Assembly: GCA_045125245.1 (NCBI GenBank)
Contig: JBGVNF010000060.1
Location: 1-64,000 of the forward strand
Reading direction: 5' to 3'
Origin: SVEL01 sp045125245
GTDB taxonomy: Bacteria > Bacillota > Clostridia > Lachnospirales > Lachnospiraceae
DNA length: 64,000 nt
A program made the position numbers and the translations under genes. Shown here piece by piece: positions 49,841 to 59,527 of the stretch (positions within the stretch are counted from its first letter, which is position 1; each line of letters opens with the position of its first letter). Under the pieces are notes generated by a model. The model saw only the letters and a program-made list of their open reading frames with translations. It was not told the DNA's origin and ran no database searches.

Positions 49841-52800
49841 ATGAAAGAACTAATAGATAAGCTGGCTAGAGGCGTAATTGAATATGATTTACCTGTACTA
49901 GAAGTCTCTGTTTCTGAAATTGAGATAAAGGTTCGTTCGGAAAAGGCTTACAGAAATAATTTTACAGTTTTTTCTAGCAATGGTGTGCCTTTAAAGGGAT
50001 TCGTATATTCTACTAGTGAATTTATAGTTATAGAGGATAAAGTCTTTGAAGGTGAAAATGCTGTCATAAATTATTTTGTAGCAACAGATTATATAAGTGA
50101 CGGCGATGAAGTGAATGGTGAGATATATGTGGTAAGTAATGGTGGTGAAGTGAATATACCAGTTGCTATCAAGGTTGAGTCTATAAGTTGCACTACTTCC
50201 ATAGGAGAACTTAAAAATCTCTTTCATTTTGCAAATCTTGTGCAGATGAATTATGATGAGGCGTTAACTATATTTAAATCTAAGAATTTTGCCCATATAT
50301 TTTTACAGGATGATTTTTATTTGTTGTCTATGTATGAGGGACTTATAAAGTCCACTTCCATAGAGGTGGCAATGGAGGAATTTTTAGTATCTGCAAATAA
50401 GAAACGGCCTACAAAGATAGCTATATCACAAAACAATAAGGAATATGATATCATCACAGAGGATGAAGGTGATACAATTATTATCTCCAAAGAGAATTGG
50501 GGATATACGAATATAGATATCGTAGTTAAGGATGAGTTTATAGAAGTATCAAAGAATAAGATTACTTCAGAGGACTTTGCAGGAAGTAATTATGAATTCG
50601 CATTTTGTATAAAAAAGGATAAGCTTCATGCAGGTAATAATTATGGTGTTATAGAGTTTGTGACAAAAACACAGACAGAAAGATTGACTATAAGTGCCAA
50701 GAGACCGGCTACATTATCAGAGATTAATGTAAGCTATGATACAAGCATAAAAGAAATATATAGAAAATACATAGATTTCCGTGTGCACCGCATTGATATG
50801 GATAAGTGGGCAGACGGAACATTGGACGTTATAGAACGCATGAGAAGTGTCAGTGATAAGTCTGTATTTTTAAAACTATTACAGGCACAGGTCTGTATTT
50901 CTAAGGGGATGGAGAAGGATGCCTCGTGGCTATTAGAAAGCGCAGCTGAGGAGCTATTTGAAAGTGGTAATAAGGATGAAGAATTATACTGCTATTATCT
51001 TTATGTAAGAACTATACAGAAGAGAAATCCTGAGTTTACGGCAGAGATGATAGAGAAGATAAAGTCTATCTATAACACAAAGAGCGATAGCTGGAAGATT
51101 TTGTGGATTTTATTCTATCTTGATGAAAGCTTTGACAACAATTTGAGTATTAAGCTTGCAAGAATTAAAGAAAAGTATGTTCAGGGAATGAAATCACCAC
51201 TTATGTACTATGAGGCTGCTGCCATTTTTATTCAGTCGCCAGAATTTTTACGAGTTTTAGACGGATTTGAATTACAGGTTCTCAATTTTGCAAGTAGAGA
51301 AGGAATTATCACAAAGCAGCTAGCTATGCAGATTGCAGAATTAGCTATGAACACAAAGGTGTTTAATAAGCTATTGTTCTCTATATTGGCAGAATTATAT
51401 GATATGTATGGTACAAAGCATATATTGATGGCCATTGTAGGTATGCTTATAAAGGGAAATAAGACAGATAGCAAGTATTTCTTCTGGTATGAGGAAGCTG
51501 TTATAGAAGAGATAAAGCTTACAAGTTTATATGAGTATTTTATGTATAGCTTGCCTGAGGATTACAATAAGCCGTTGCCACAGCTGGTAGTGTTGTATTT
51601 TGGGTATAACAGCGGAATATCAAATGATAAGCTGGCTATAGTTTATGAGAATTTATTGATTTATAAAGATGATATGGAGCAGGTCTATAAGGCTAATTAT
51701 GGACATGTGGAAAGATTCGCGTCTAAGAGCTTGGAAGCGGGTCTTATAGATGAGCATTTTGCAACAATCTATAAGGAAGTGCTAAAGAAGGCGATGATTA
51801 TTCCAGAGATTGCCAATGTACTTCCAAAGCTAGCGAATACATATTTTATCAAAGTTGAGCAGGATAATATCAAGGAGATTGAAGTTGTACATAAGGAAAC
51901 AAAAGAGGTTTCTGTTTATCCTGTGGTTAATAAGAAGGCGTATGTTCAGATATATACAGAGGATGCGGCTGTTATTTTCGTGGATGTAAATGGTGTGAGA
52001 TACGGTAAATCTGTTAATTACACTAAAGTTAAGCTTCTTGACATGGAAGAATATTTAGAGTTGTGTTTAGAAATAAATCCTGATGATAAAAATCTTATTC
52101 TATATATGGCAGATAGATATCTTAAGTACAGAGAACAACCAGACAAGGCTATATATGTATTAAGACAGATGGTGAAGCTGCCAGATGTGCGAGATGAGTA
52201 TAGAATCTATGTTGAGAGAGAAATTATAAGCTATTATTCTACAAATTATGATTTCGATGTGGTAGATGAATATTTGATGACGGTAGATGGTATGAATTTA
52301 CTTACAAAGTCAAGAGTAAAGCTTATCGAGCTTATGATTGTACGTGGATTATATGAAAGAGCTTATGAGATGATGGCTAGATTTGGATATTATAACATTG
52401 ATGCAGCTAGAGTTTTAAGATGTGGTACGAAGCTTATAGAGAGCAGAGAATATGCCTTAGATGAGCTTTTGGTCAATATGGTTATGTATGCTTATAGAAA
52501 AGGTAAGTATAACGAAAAGGTTTTGAAATATTTAAGCACTTATTTTCAAGGGGCGACAAAGGAATTAAATGATTTATGGGATTCTTGTGTGGCATATGAT
52601 TACCATAATAGAAATCTCGATGAAAGTTTGATTGCAAGTATATTGTTTACTGGAGTTTGTTCAAATTGTATAGGAAAAGTATACGAGTCATACTATCTTA
52701 AGGGACCAAATGAAAAAATAAGAAGAGCATATCTTTTTGCAAAGGCATACGATTATTTTGTTAAGGAAAAAGTGGTAGATCAGGCAGTATTTAAATATAT

Positions 52801-53401
52801 TGAGAAGGATATAATCTTGGATAATCCTCTTCACGATATATGTAAATTGGCTTATGTGAAGTATAAATCAACTGACGATGAATTGACAGAAAGACAAGTT
52901 GATATATGTAGAGATATAATCTTTCATATGTGTAGCATAGGTAGATATTTTAACTGTTATAAAAAGTATGAGAAGTATTTTTCATTGCCACTTATGATGC
53001 AGGATAAAACGATTGTAGAATATCATACAAATCCAAATAATCATGTCACTATCCATTATCATATGGGTGAAGATGATACACCGGGCAATCAATATATGAC
53101 AAAAGAGATGAAGGATGTGTGCAATGGCATCTTTGTTATGGAGTTTGTGGTATTTTACGGTGAAGAGATTCATTACTATATCACAGAGGAAAGTGATGGA
53201 GAGCAAACTATAACAGAGAGTGCAGGGCTTACCTTAGATGATGAGGATACTGTAAAGGATGTTAGCAGAGAGAGCAGATATACATATCTAAACGATATTA
53301 TGGTTGCTTATGAGATGAAGGACAATGATACACTAGAAGAGCTTGCTACAGAATATGTGATAAAAACAGAACTTCTTGATATGATTTTTAAGATTAAGTA
53401 G
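49841..53401 (+). CDS. Large helical-repeat protein (DUF5717-like)
   Basis: 1186 residues without signal peptide or membrane helix. The N-terminal third (about 1-290) is beta-rich, with two Ig-like or chaperone-substrate-like beta domains (VFSSNGVPLKGFVYST; FCIKKDKLHAGNNYGVIEF). The rest is a long alpha-helical array (TPR/solenoid-like, about 300-1050). It resembles, by size and neighbours, the Lachnospiraceae family I recall as DUF5717; this is from memory. No catalytic motif seen. It starts 4 bases after the rarA stop and precedes an Hsp70-like gene by 17 bases. Confidence 0.7.
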   Translation: MKELIDKLARGVIEYDLPVLEVSVSEIEIKVRSEKAYRNNFTVFSSNGVPLKGFVYSTSEFIVIEDKVFEGENAVINYFVATDYISDGDEVNGEIYVVSNGGEVNIPVAIKVESISCTTSIGELKNLFHFANLVQMNYDEALTIFKSKNFAHIFLQDDFYLLSMYEGLIKSTSIEVAMEEFLVSANKKRPTKIAISQNNKEYDIITEDEGDTIIISKENWGYTNIDIVVKDEFIEVSKNKITSEDFAGSNYEFAFCIKKDKLHAGNNYGVIEFVTKTQTERLTISAKRPATLSEINVSYDTSIKEIYRKYIDFRVHRIDMDKWADGTLDVIERMRSVSDKSVFLKLLQAQVCISKGMEKDASWLLESAAEELFESGNKDEELYCYYLYVRTIQKRNPEFTAEMIEKIKSIYNTKSDSWKILWILFYLDESFDNNLSIKLARIKEKYVQGMKSPLMYYEAAAIFIQSPEFLRVLDGFELQVLNFASREGIITKQLAMQIAELAMNTKVFNKLLFSILAELYDMYGTKHILMAIVGMLIKGNKTDSKYFFWYEEAVIEEIKLTSLYEYFMYSLPEDYNKPLPQLVVLYFGYNSGISNDKLAIVYENLLIYKDDMEQVYKANYGHVERFASKSLEAGLIDEHFATIYKEVLKKAMIIPEIANVLPKLANTYFIKVEQDNIKEIEVVHKETKEVSVYPVVNKKAYVQIYTEDAAVIFVDVNGVRYGKSVNYTKVKLLDMEEYLELCLEINPDDKNLILYMADRYLKYREQPDKAIYVLRQMVKLPDVRDEYRIYVEREIISYYSTNYDFDVVDEYLMTVDGMNLLTKSRVKLIELMIVRGLYERAYEMMARFGYYNIDAARVLRCGTKLIESREYALDELLVNMVMYAYRKGKYNEKVLKYLSTYFQGATKELNDLWDSCVAYDYHNRNLDESLIASILFTGVCSNCIGKVYESYYLKGPNEKIRRAYLFAKAYDYFVKEKVVDQAVFKYIEKDIILDNPLHDICKLAYVKYKSTDDELTERQVDICRDIIFHMCSIGRYFNCYKKYEKYFSLPLMMQDKTIVEYHTNPNNHVTIHYHMGEDDTPGNQYMTKEMKDVCNGIFVMEFVVFYGEEIHYYITEESDGEQTITESAGLTLDDEDTVKDVSRESRYTYLNDIMVAYEMKDNDTLEELATEYVIKTELLDMIFKIK

Positions 53402-53418
53402 ATAGATGAGGAATAATT

Positions 53419-54729
53419 ATGGAAGTAAATACACAGCAAAACTTAATAAATGTATATGCTATGGGAATAGATATTTCAGGTGATTATACTCAGATAAGCT
53501 ATATAATCGAAGGAGCTAATGAACCAAAATCCTTGAGCATAAAGCCAGGTGAAGATAAGTATCTTATACCAACTCTTATGTACAAGATAAAGAATGCAGA
53601 GGACTGGTGTATAGGAGATGACGCAAAGCATCGTTCTTTTGAGGATAATGATGAAAGCTATGTAGTAAGAAACCTTCTTGAAAGAGTGTATAATAAAGAT
53701 GTAATGTATCTTGATGATGTGAGATATTCGGGAGAAAAGCTTCTTAGAATATATATAGAAGAATTATTTAAGATGGCTGAGAGAATAGAAAAATTATCAA
53801 GACCTAAGTATGTTACTATAACTACAACAAAGGCGGATAAGGTATTTATAGATGCAGCTCATAAAGCACTTAATAAGCTGGAGTTTGAAGATGAATACGT
53901 AAGTGTAATTAGTCATACAGAGAGCTTTATTTATTACACATTAGGCCAGAAGAAAGATTTATGGATAAATGATGTGGTGATATTTGATTTTAATAGTGAG
54001 CACTTCTTGTATAAGAAGCTTAGTATAGCTAGAAATAAGGTGCCAAATATCGTAACGGTAAAAGAGTATGATTATTCAGAGGAGATAGATATTACTTATC
54101 TAGAAAGTGAGAGAGATAAAAGAAGTGCTGATGAGAAATTCCTCTCTATTATAAATAGAGAGTTTTATAAGCAGATTATATCGTCAGTATTTTTGACAGG
54201 TATGGGATTTTACTATGATTTTGCAGAAAATTCACTAGTTGAATTGTGTTCAAAGAGAAGAGTTTTTAAAGGACACAATCTTTATGTGAAGGGTGCATGC
54301 CTTGAAGCAAATGAGAGAAGAACAGGCAAGGCTAAGGACGAATATGTACTTCAATGTGAAGGAAGAACGAAGGTTACTATAGGTCTTATGATAAATCACA
54401 ATGGAAGAAATACGGCAGCAGTATTGTCAAAAGCTGGCACAAACTGGTACGACGCAGGTGCAAAGGCGGAGTGTATACTTGACAGTACGAAAAGTATACA
54501 GTTGGTGCTTTCTTCGCCTTATGACGGATGCACGAAAAATGTCAGAATAGATTTATCGTCATTCCCAGATAGACCAAACAAAACTACAAGAATAGCCATA
54601 TCGCTGGCATATTTAAATGAGACAAAGTGCGAGGTAGTAGTGGTAGATTTGGGTTTTGGTGAATTTTATAAAGGAACAGGAATAATTGTTAAGGAAACAT
54701 TTGCAATAGACGAGATGGATGCCCAGTAA
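53419..54729 (+). CDS. Hsp70-fold-like protein with eroded ATP motifs (DUF5716-like)
   Basis: 436 residues that align by eye with the whole of a short Hsp70: phosphate-1 GIDISGDYTQISYI (residues 16-29), IPTLMYKIKNAEDWCIGDDAK, YVTITTTKADKVFIDAAHKAL, SHTESFIYYTLG, phosphate-2 position VVIFDFNSEHF where Hsp70 has DLGGGTFD, adenosine-type SSVFLTGMGF, then a beta-sandwich-like region (about 300-430). The Gly of phosphate-2 and the GG of the adenosine motif are missing, so ATP hydrolysis is doubtful. Probably the family called DUF5716, from memory. The helical lid is absent. Confidence 0.7.
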   Translation: MEVNTQQNLINVYAMGIDISGDYTQISYIIEGANEPKSLSIKPGEDKYLIPTLMYKIKNAEDWCIGDDAKHRSFEDNDESYVVRNLLERVYNKDVMYLDDVRYSGEKLLRIYIEELFKMAERIEKLSRPKYVTITTTKADKVFIDAAHKALNKLEFEDEYVSVISHTESFIYYTLGQKKDLWINDVVIFDFNSEHFLYKKLSIARNKVPNIVTVKEYDYSEEIDITYLESERDKRSADEKFLSIINREFYKQIISSVFLTGMGFYYDFAENSLVELCSKRRVFKGHNLYVKGACLEANERRTGKAKDEYVLQCEGRTKVTIGLMINHNGRNTAAVLSKAGTNWYDAGAKAECILDSTKSIQLVLSSPYDGCTKNVRIDLSSFPDRPNKTTRIAISLAYLNETKCEVVVVDLGFGEFYKGTGIIVKETFAIDEMDAQ

Positions 54730-54752
54730 GAATGGCATGTTAGGAGAAAACT

Positions 54753-55583
54753 ATGAGTGGATTACTTCTTTGCGGAAAGCGCTCCATTAATCCGTATTTG
54801 ATTAAGGAGTCTGGTATAAACATATATAGTATAGAAGAGCTTTGCTATTATATTTACAACAACACATATATGATAGGTAGAGAATTTTTCTGTGAAGAGC
54901 TGGCTGAATATGTGAAAGTTGAGCTGGAGTTGCCAAGCCTTGCCCAAAAGCTTAAGTATGGAATAGACCATAATAGCGATATACTTACAATGGTGTCAGA
55001 TATTCTCATGGCAAGTAACTATTATTCAGCTGATGAAAGAGAAAATATTATAAATACATTGAAGGCATTGAGCAGCAAGAGTAAGAGCGAGCGTATGAAG
55101 GCTAGGGCGGATATGCTTCTAGAAAGAAAGAAGTATATAAGTGCTGCTAATGCGTATAAAGATATTTTAAATGTTAATGATGAGGTATATAGCACAGAAT
55201 TTGTGGCAACAGTATGGAATAATATAGGAATCACATATACAAAGCAGTTTTTGTTCGAAGATGCCTGTAGATGTTTTAAGACCGCCTGCGATATAAATCG
55301 TCAGGAGGATTACTTTGACAATATGGTATGTGCGGCTATCTTTTCAGCAAATGATAATTTTATCGAGGATATAGTAGCTCAGTATCAGATAACAGAGGCT
55401 ATGATGGACCAGTATCTTAAGGCGATTGAAAGTAATAAAAAGATGCTGGTTAAGTCGAAAGAATTTAGTGAGCTTAAAGAACGATTGCTTTACGATGGCT
55501 CAAAGGAATATTCAGAATATAAGAAGGATGTACAGAAAATATTTGCCTTATGGAAGGAAGAATATAGACTTGAAAATATGTAG
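54753..55583 (+). CDS. TPR-containing protein of the Hsp70-like gene set
   Basis: 276 residues, soluble and helical. At least one clear TPR (VWNNIGITYTKQFLFEDACRCFKTACDIN, split as residues about 152-180) with weaker repeats before it (RADMLLERKKYISAANAYKDIL). TPR proteins often bind Hsp70 or similar partners, which suits the upstream gene. Start codon follows TTAGGAG. Ends 12 bases before the coiled-coil gene. No enzymatic motif. Confidence 0.7.
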   Translation: MSGLLLCGKRSINPYLIKESGINIYSIEELCYYIYNNTYMIGREFFCEELAEYVKVELELPSLAQKLKYGIDHNSDILTMVSDILMASNYYSADERENIINTLKALSSKSKSERMKARADMLLERKKYISAANAYKDILNVNDEVYSTEFVATVWNNIGITYTKQFLFEDACRCFKTACDINRQEDYFDNMVCAAIFSANDNFIEDIVAQYQITEAMMDQYLKAIESNKKMLVKSKEFSELKERLLYDGSKEYSEYKKDVQKIFALWKEEYRLENM

Positions 55584-55595
55584 AAAGGAGGCAAT

Positions 55596-56837
55596 ATGGG
55601 ATTTTTTAAATGGTTGAAGAGTAAAACCGTAAAAGAAGAGATTATCTTTGAGGGCGAAAACTTATATGAAAAGATAAAAAGTGAAAGCATCGAAGATGTG
55701 GGAAAAATGTATGAGCCTCTGGACAAGGAGATTATAGAACAGGCTATAGTCGAGGATAGGGTAAGTAATACATTTGAGCAAAAGAAAACAAGTGTAGAAC
55801 ATATATGTGAGCAGATGGTTATCTGTGAGCAGAGAATAGAGAGTGCCAAGAAGGAATACGAGGCAGTAAATGGTTATATAAATGATATTATAGCCATTGA
55901 AAATATGGAAGAGCCTATTAAAGGTAATGTGGAGTATTATGCAAGAAGAATAATTACATTAAGAGAAGACAAAAAGAGCTTAAAAGAACACTCTACAAAA
56001 ATACCTGAAAGTAAGTATATGTATATGCAGCGTCATGAGGATGAGATACAGGATATCTTAAAGGAAATGTACGAGGATGAGCAGGAAAGTCAGCGATTAA
56101 AGACTGATATGCATCATATAGAAGGAGAAAAGGTAGCTTTAAAGCAGGAAAAGAAGGAAGCTATAGAGAAGATGGGTATCTTAAAATCTCTTTCTAAGAT
56201 AGGTGCTATAACTGCCATTATTATGCTTGGCATACTTATATGGGCTCAGTTTAATAAAAAAGAAGATTATATTATATGGATATATGTGGTGGTTATTATC
56301 ACATTGATAGGCGGTATCATGCTGATGCTTAAGCACCAGGAAGCGGTAAGGACCTTGAAGCTGACTGAAAGAAAGCTTAACAAGGCCATAGGTCTTATGA
56401 ATAAGTATAAATTATTATATGTAAATGTTCAGAGTAGAATAGAGTATAAATATGAAGCACATGGTGTAAAAAGCTCTCATGAATTAAATGATTTGTGGAG
56501 ATTATTTATCAATGCTAAGAAGGAGCATGAAGCATTTCATTTGAATTCAGACAATACCTTTAAATCAGTGGAAGGACTTATAACTGAGCTTGATAAATTG
56601 AAATTATACGATTCATCTGTGTGGCCATCACAGGTAGATGCCATAGTTGATGGAAGAGAGATGGCACAGATTAGACAGACACTTAATGTGAGAAGACAGA
56701 AGCTTAAGCAGTCTATTAGCTTCAATACTAACACACTGGAGAACTGCAGAAAGAGAATAGAGACATTGATTGAGAAGAATCCAGTGATAGCAAAAGATAT
56801 AATAGCTATTTTAGATAAGTATGAGAGTAGGATATAG
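55596..56837 (+). CDS. Two-TM coiled-coil protein of the Hsp70-like gene set
   Basis: 413 residues. Long heptad-rich coiled coils (about 60-200 and 265-400, Glu/Lys/Arg-rich) flank two adjacent membrane helices (about 205-222 and 228-246). N- and C-termini should lie on the same, cytoplasmic side. AAAGGAGG upstream. It could be the membrane anchor of the complex encoded by the three genes before it; this is inference. No known family recognised. Confidence 0.7.
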   Translation: MGFFKWLKSKTVKEEIIFEGENLYEKIKSESIEDVGKMYEPLDKEIIEQAIVEDRVSNTFEQKKTSVEHICEQMVICEQRIESAKKEYEAVNGYINDIIAIENMEEPIKGNVEYYARRIITLREDKKSLKEHSTKIPESKYMYMQRHEDEIQDILKEMYEDEQESQRLKTDMHHIEGEKVALKQEKKEAIEKMGILKSLSKIGAITAIIMLGILIWAQFNKKEDYIIWIYVVVIITLIGGIMLMLKHQEAVRTLKLTERKLNKAIGLMNKYKLLYVNVQSRIEYKYEAHGVKSSHELNDLWRLFINAKKEHEAFHLNSDNTFKSVEGLITELDKLKLYDSSVWPSQVDAIVDGREMAQIRQTLNVRRQKLKQSISFNTNTLENCRKRIETLIEKNPVIAKDIIAILDKYESRI

Positions 56838-56873
56838 ATAAGTTATGTTTTTGATTTAGAACAATTTGAAATA

Positions 56874-56902
56874 TTGACTTGTATACAGTATTCTCATATA
56901 AT
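56874..56902 (+). promoter_or_regulatory. pfl operon promoter
   Basis: TTGACT (56874-56879), 17-bp spacer, TATAAT (56897-56902), near consensus. The leader has a small TGTCGC/GCGACT hairpin (about 56931-56948). Confidence 0.8.
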
Positions 56903-56982
56903 TAGGGTGTAAACAAAAAAAGTACATAATTGTCGCATATAAGCGACTTAATTATTAATAACAAACAGGAGGAAAAACCAAG

Positions 56983-59076
56983 ATGAAGAGAGAAATGATG
57001 CCAGAATGGGCCGGCTTTACAGACGGTAAGTGGGTACAGGAAATCAATTTAAGAGATTTCATTCAGAGAAACTATAAGCCATATGAGGGTGATAAGGATT
57101 TCTTAGCAGGACCTACACAGGCTACAACTGATTTATGGAATCAGGTATTGGAGTTAAGCAAGCAGGAGAGAGAGAACGGTGGTGTTATCGATATGGACAC
57201 TAAGGTTCCTTCAACAATTACTTCTCATGCAGCTGCTTACTTAAACAAGGAAACAGAGACAATCGTAGGCTTCCAGACAGATAAGCCTTTAAAGAGAGCT
57301 TTCATGCCATTCGGTGGAATTCGTACAGCTGTAACAGCTTGTAAGTCATATGGTTATGAAGTAGATCCTGAGATTATAAATGTATTTACAAACTGGAGAA
57401 AGACACATAATCAGGGTGTATTCGAAATCTATACTCCAGAGATGAGAGCAGCTAGACATGCTCATATTATTACAGGTCTTCCAGATGCTTACGGTAGAGG
57501 ACGTATCATCGGTGACTACAGAAGAGTTGCACTTTACGGTGTAGATCGTCTTATCGAAGATAAGGTAGCTCAGCACGCTTCAGTTGTAGGTGATATGACA
57601 GAAGAGTACTGCAAGCTTCGTGAAGAGTTAGCAGATCAGGTTTCTGCATTAAAGGAATTAAAGAAGTTAGGTGAAATCTACGGATTTGATATTTCTAAGC
57701 CAGCTACAGACGTTAAGGAAGCTATCCAGTGGACATACTTCGGTTACCTTGCTGCTGTTAAGGAGCAGAACGGTGCTGCGATGTCGCTTGGTCGTACATC
57801 TACATTCCTTGATATTTATGCTGAAAGAGATTTAGCAGCTGGTAAGTATACAGAGGAGCAGATTCAGGAGTTCGTTGACCACTTCATTATGAAGTTAAGA
57901 ATGGTTAGATTTGCTCGTATTCCTGAGTACAATGCATTATTCGCTGGTGATCCTACATGGGTAACAGAAGTTCTTGGTGGTATGGGTATCGATGGACGTT
58001 CAATGGTTACAAAGATGTCATACAGATATTTAAATACACTTGATAACTTAGGAACATCTCCAGAACCAAACATGACAGTTCTTTGGTCTACAAAGCTTCC
58101 TGAGAATTGGAAGAGATACTGTGCAGAGATGTCTATTAAGTCATCATCTATCCAGTACGAGAACGATGATATGATGAGAGTAACTCACGGTGATGATTAC
58201 GCAATCGCTTGTTGTGTATCTTCGATGAGAGTTGGTAAGGAGATGCAGTTCTTCGGAGCTAGAGCAAATCTTGCTAAGTGTCTTCTTTACGCTATCAACG
58301 GCGGTGTTGATGAGAAGGAACTTGTACAGATTGGACCAAAGTACAGACCAATCACATCTGAATACCTTGATTATGATGAGGTACAGGAGAAGTTCCACGC
58401 TATGATGGAATGGTTAGCAGGTCTCTATGTTCAGACACTTAATGCTATCCACTACATGCATGATAAGTACTGTTACGAGAAGTTACAGATGGCTCTTCAT
58501 GATAGAGATGTAACAAGATGGTTTGCAACAGGTATCGCTGGACTTTCAGTAGTTGCTGACTCACTCAGTGCTATTAAGTACGCTAAGGTTAAGTGTATTA
58601 GAAATGAGCAGGGTATCGTAGTAGATTACGAAATCGAAGGTGATTTCCCTAAGTATGGTAACAATGATGATAGAGTAGACCAGTTAGCAGTAGACCTTGT
58701 TGATGATTTCATGAACATGATAAGAAAGCATCCAACATACAGAAAGGCTGTTCCTACAACATCTATCTTAACAATTACATCAAACGTAGCTTATGGTAAG
58801 AATACAGGTAGCACACCAGATGGTAGAAAAGCAGGCGTTCCACTTGCACCAGGTGCTAACCCAATGCACGGACGTGATGAGAATGGTGCTTTAGCTTCAT
58901 TATCATCAGTAGCTAAGCTTCCATTCGCAAACGCACAGGATGGTATTTCAAACACATTTACAATCCTTCCAGATGCACTTGGTAAGGATGCTACATTTAC
59001 AGTACTCGGTGATCTTGATATCGAACTTACAGAGGAACAGATTAAGAACGCTGAAGGTGGATGTGGTTGTTGCTAA
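56983..59076 (+). CDS. pflB: Pyruvate formate-lyase catalytic chain lacking the glycyl-radical domain
   Basis: Cleaves pyruvate with CoA to acetyl-CoA and formate. The first 690 residues match PflB from MMPEWAGFTDGKW onward, with both active-site cysteines (Cys410-Cys411, IACCVSSMR). The chain stops after ILPDALGKDATF and an Ala/Gly/Cys-rich tail (EGGCGCC). The last part of a normal PFL (about 60 residues with RVSGYAV) is missing and is supplied by the next gene. No frameshift is seen: each part has its own ribosome binding site. The activase gene pflA is not in the window. Confidence 0.94.
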   Translation: MKREMMPEWAGFTDGKWVQEINLRDFIQRNYKPYEGDKDFLAGPTQATTDLWNQVLELSKQERENGGVIDMDTKVPSTITSHAAAYLNKETETIVGFQTDKPLKRAFMPFGGIRTAVTACKSYGYEVDPEIINVFTNWRKTHNQGVFEIYTPEMRAARHAHIITGLPDAYGRGRIIGDYRRVALYGVDRLIEDKVAQHASVVGDMTEEYCKLREELADQVSALKELKKLGEIYGFDISKPATDVKEAIQWTYFGYLAAVKEQNGAAMSLGRTSTFLDIYAERDLAAGKYTEEQIQEFVDHFIMKLRMVRFARIPEYNALFAGDPTWVTEVLGGMGIDGRSMVTKMSYRYLNTLDNLGTSPEPNMTVLWSTKLPENWKRYCAEMSIKSSSIQYENDDMMRVTHGDDYAIACCVSSMRVGKEMQFFGARANLAKCLLYAINGGVDEKELVQIGPKYRPITSEYLDYDEVQEKFHAMMEWLAGLYVQTLNAIHYMHDKYCYEKLQMALHDRDVTRWFATGIAGLSVVADSLSAIKYAKVKCIRNEQGIVVDYEIEGDFPKYGNNDDRVDQLAVDLVDDFMNMIRKHPTYRKAVPTTSILTITSNVAYGKNTGSTPDGRKAGVPLAPGANPMHGRDENGALASLSSVAKLPFANAQDGISNTFTILPDALGKDATFTVLGDLDIELTEEQIKNAEGGCGCC

Positions 59077-59132
59077 TAAGCATACAGTAATGATTACAAT
59101 ATAAACATTTAATTGATGAAAGGAGAATCGTT

Positions 59133-59372
59133 ATGGTAACAGAAGCTCAGAAGGACAATTTAGTATCAATGCTCGATGGTTATGTAGAGAAGGGTGGACA
59201 TCATCTTAATGTAAATGTACTCGTAAGAGAGACATTACTTGATGCTCAGCAGCACCCAGAGAAGTACCCACAGCTTACAATCCGTGTTTCAGGATATGCT
59301 GTTAACTTCATTAAGCTCACAAAGGAGCAGCAGGATGACGTAATCGCACGTACATTCCACGATGCTATATAA
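59133..59372 (+). CDS. Separate glycyl-radical subunit of pyruvate formate-lyase
   Basis: 79 residues corresponding to the C-terminus of PflB or to GrcA: HHLNVNVLVRETLLDAQQHP, YPQLTIRVSGYAVNF and TKEQQDDVIARTFHDAI. The radical-bearing Gly is Gly54. AAAGGAG precedes the ATG, 56 bases after the pflB stop and before a shared terminator. Known GrcA proteins repair an already complete, oxygen-damaged PFL; here the partner has no radical domain, so this subunit should be essential for activity. Confidence 0.93.
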   Translation: MVTEAQKDNLVSMLDGYVEKGGHHLNVNVLVRETLLDAQQHPEKYPQLTIRVSGYAVNFIKLTKEQQDDVIARTFHDAI

Positions 59373-59410
59373 TTAAGTATTAAAAAAAGTCATTTAGATT
59401 AATGACCTGC

Positions 59411-59450
59411 AAAACCTTCTATGTCGGGAAACTGACATAGGAGGTTTTTT
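59411..59450 (+). terminator. pfl operon terminator
   Basis: AAAACCTTCTATGTC pairs with GACATAGGAGGTTTT, followed by TT. Confidence 0.92.
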
Positions 59451-59527
59451 GTCATATAAAAACATTAACCCACTTCTATTTTTGTGTATGTTCTCATATG
59501 TTATATAAAAGTCTAATAGGAGTATCT

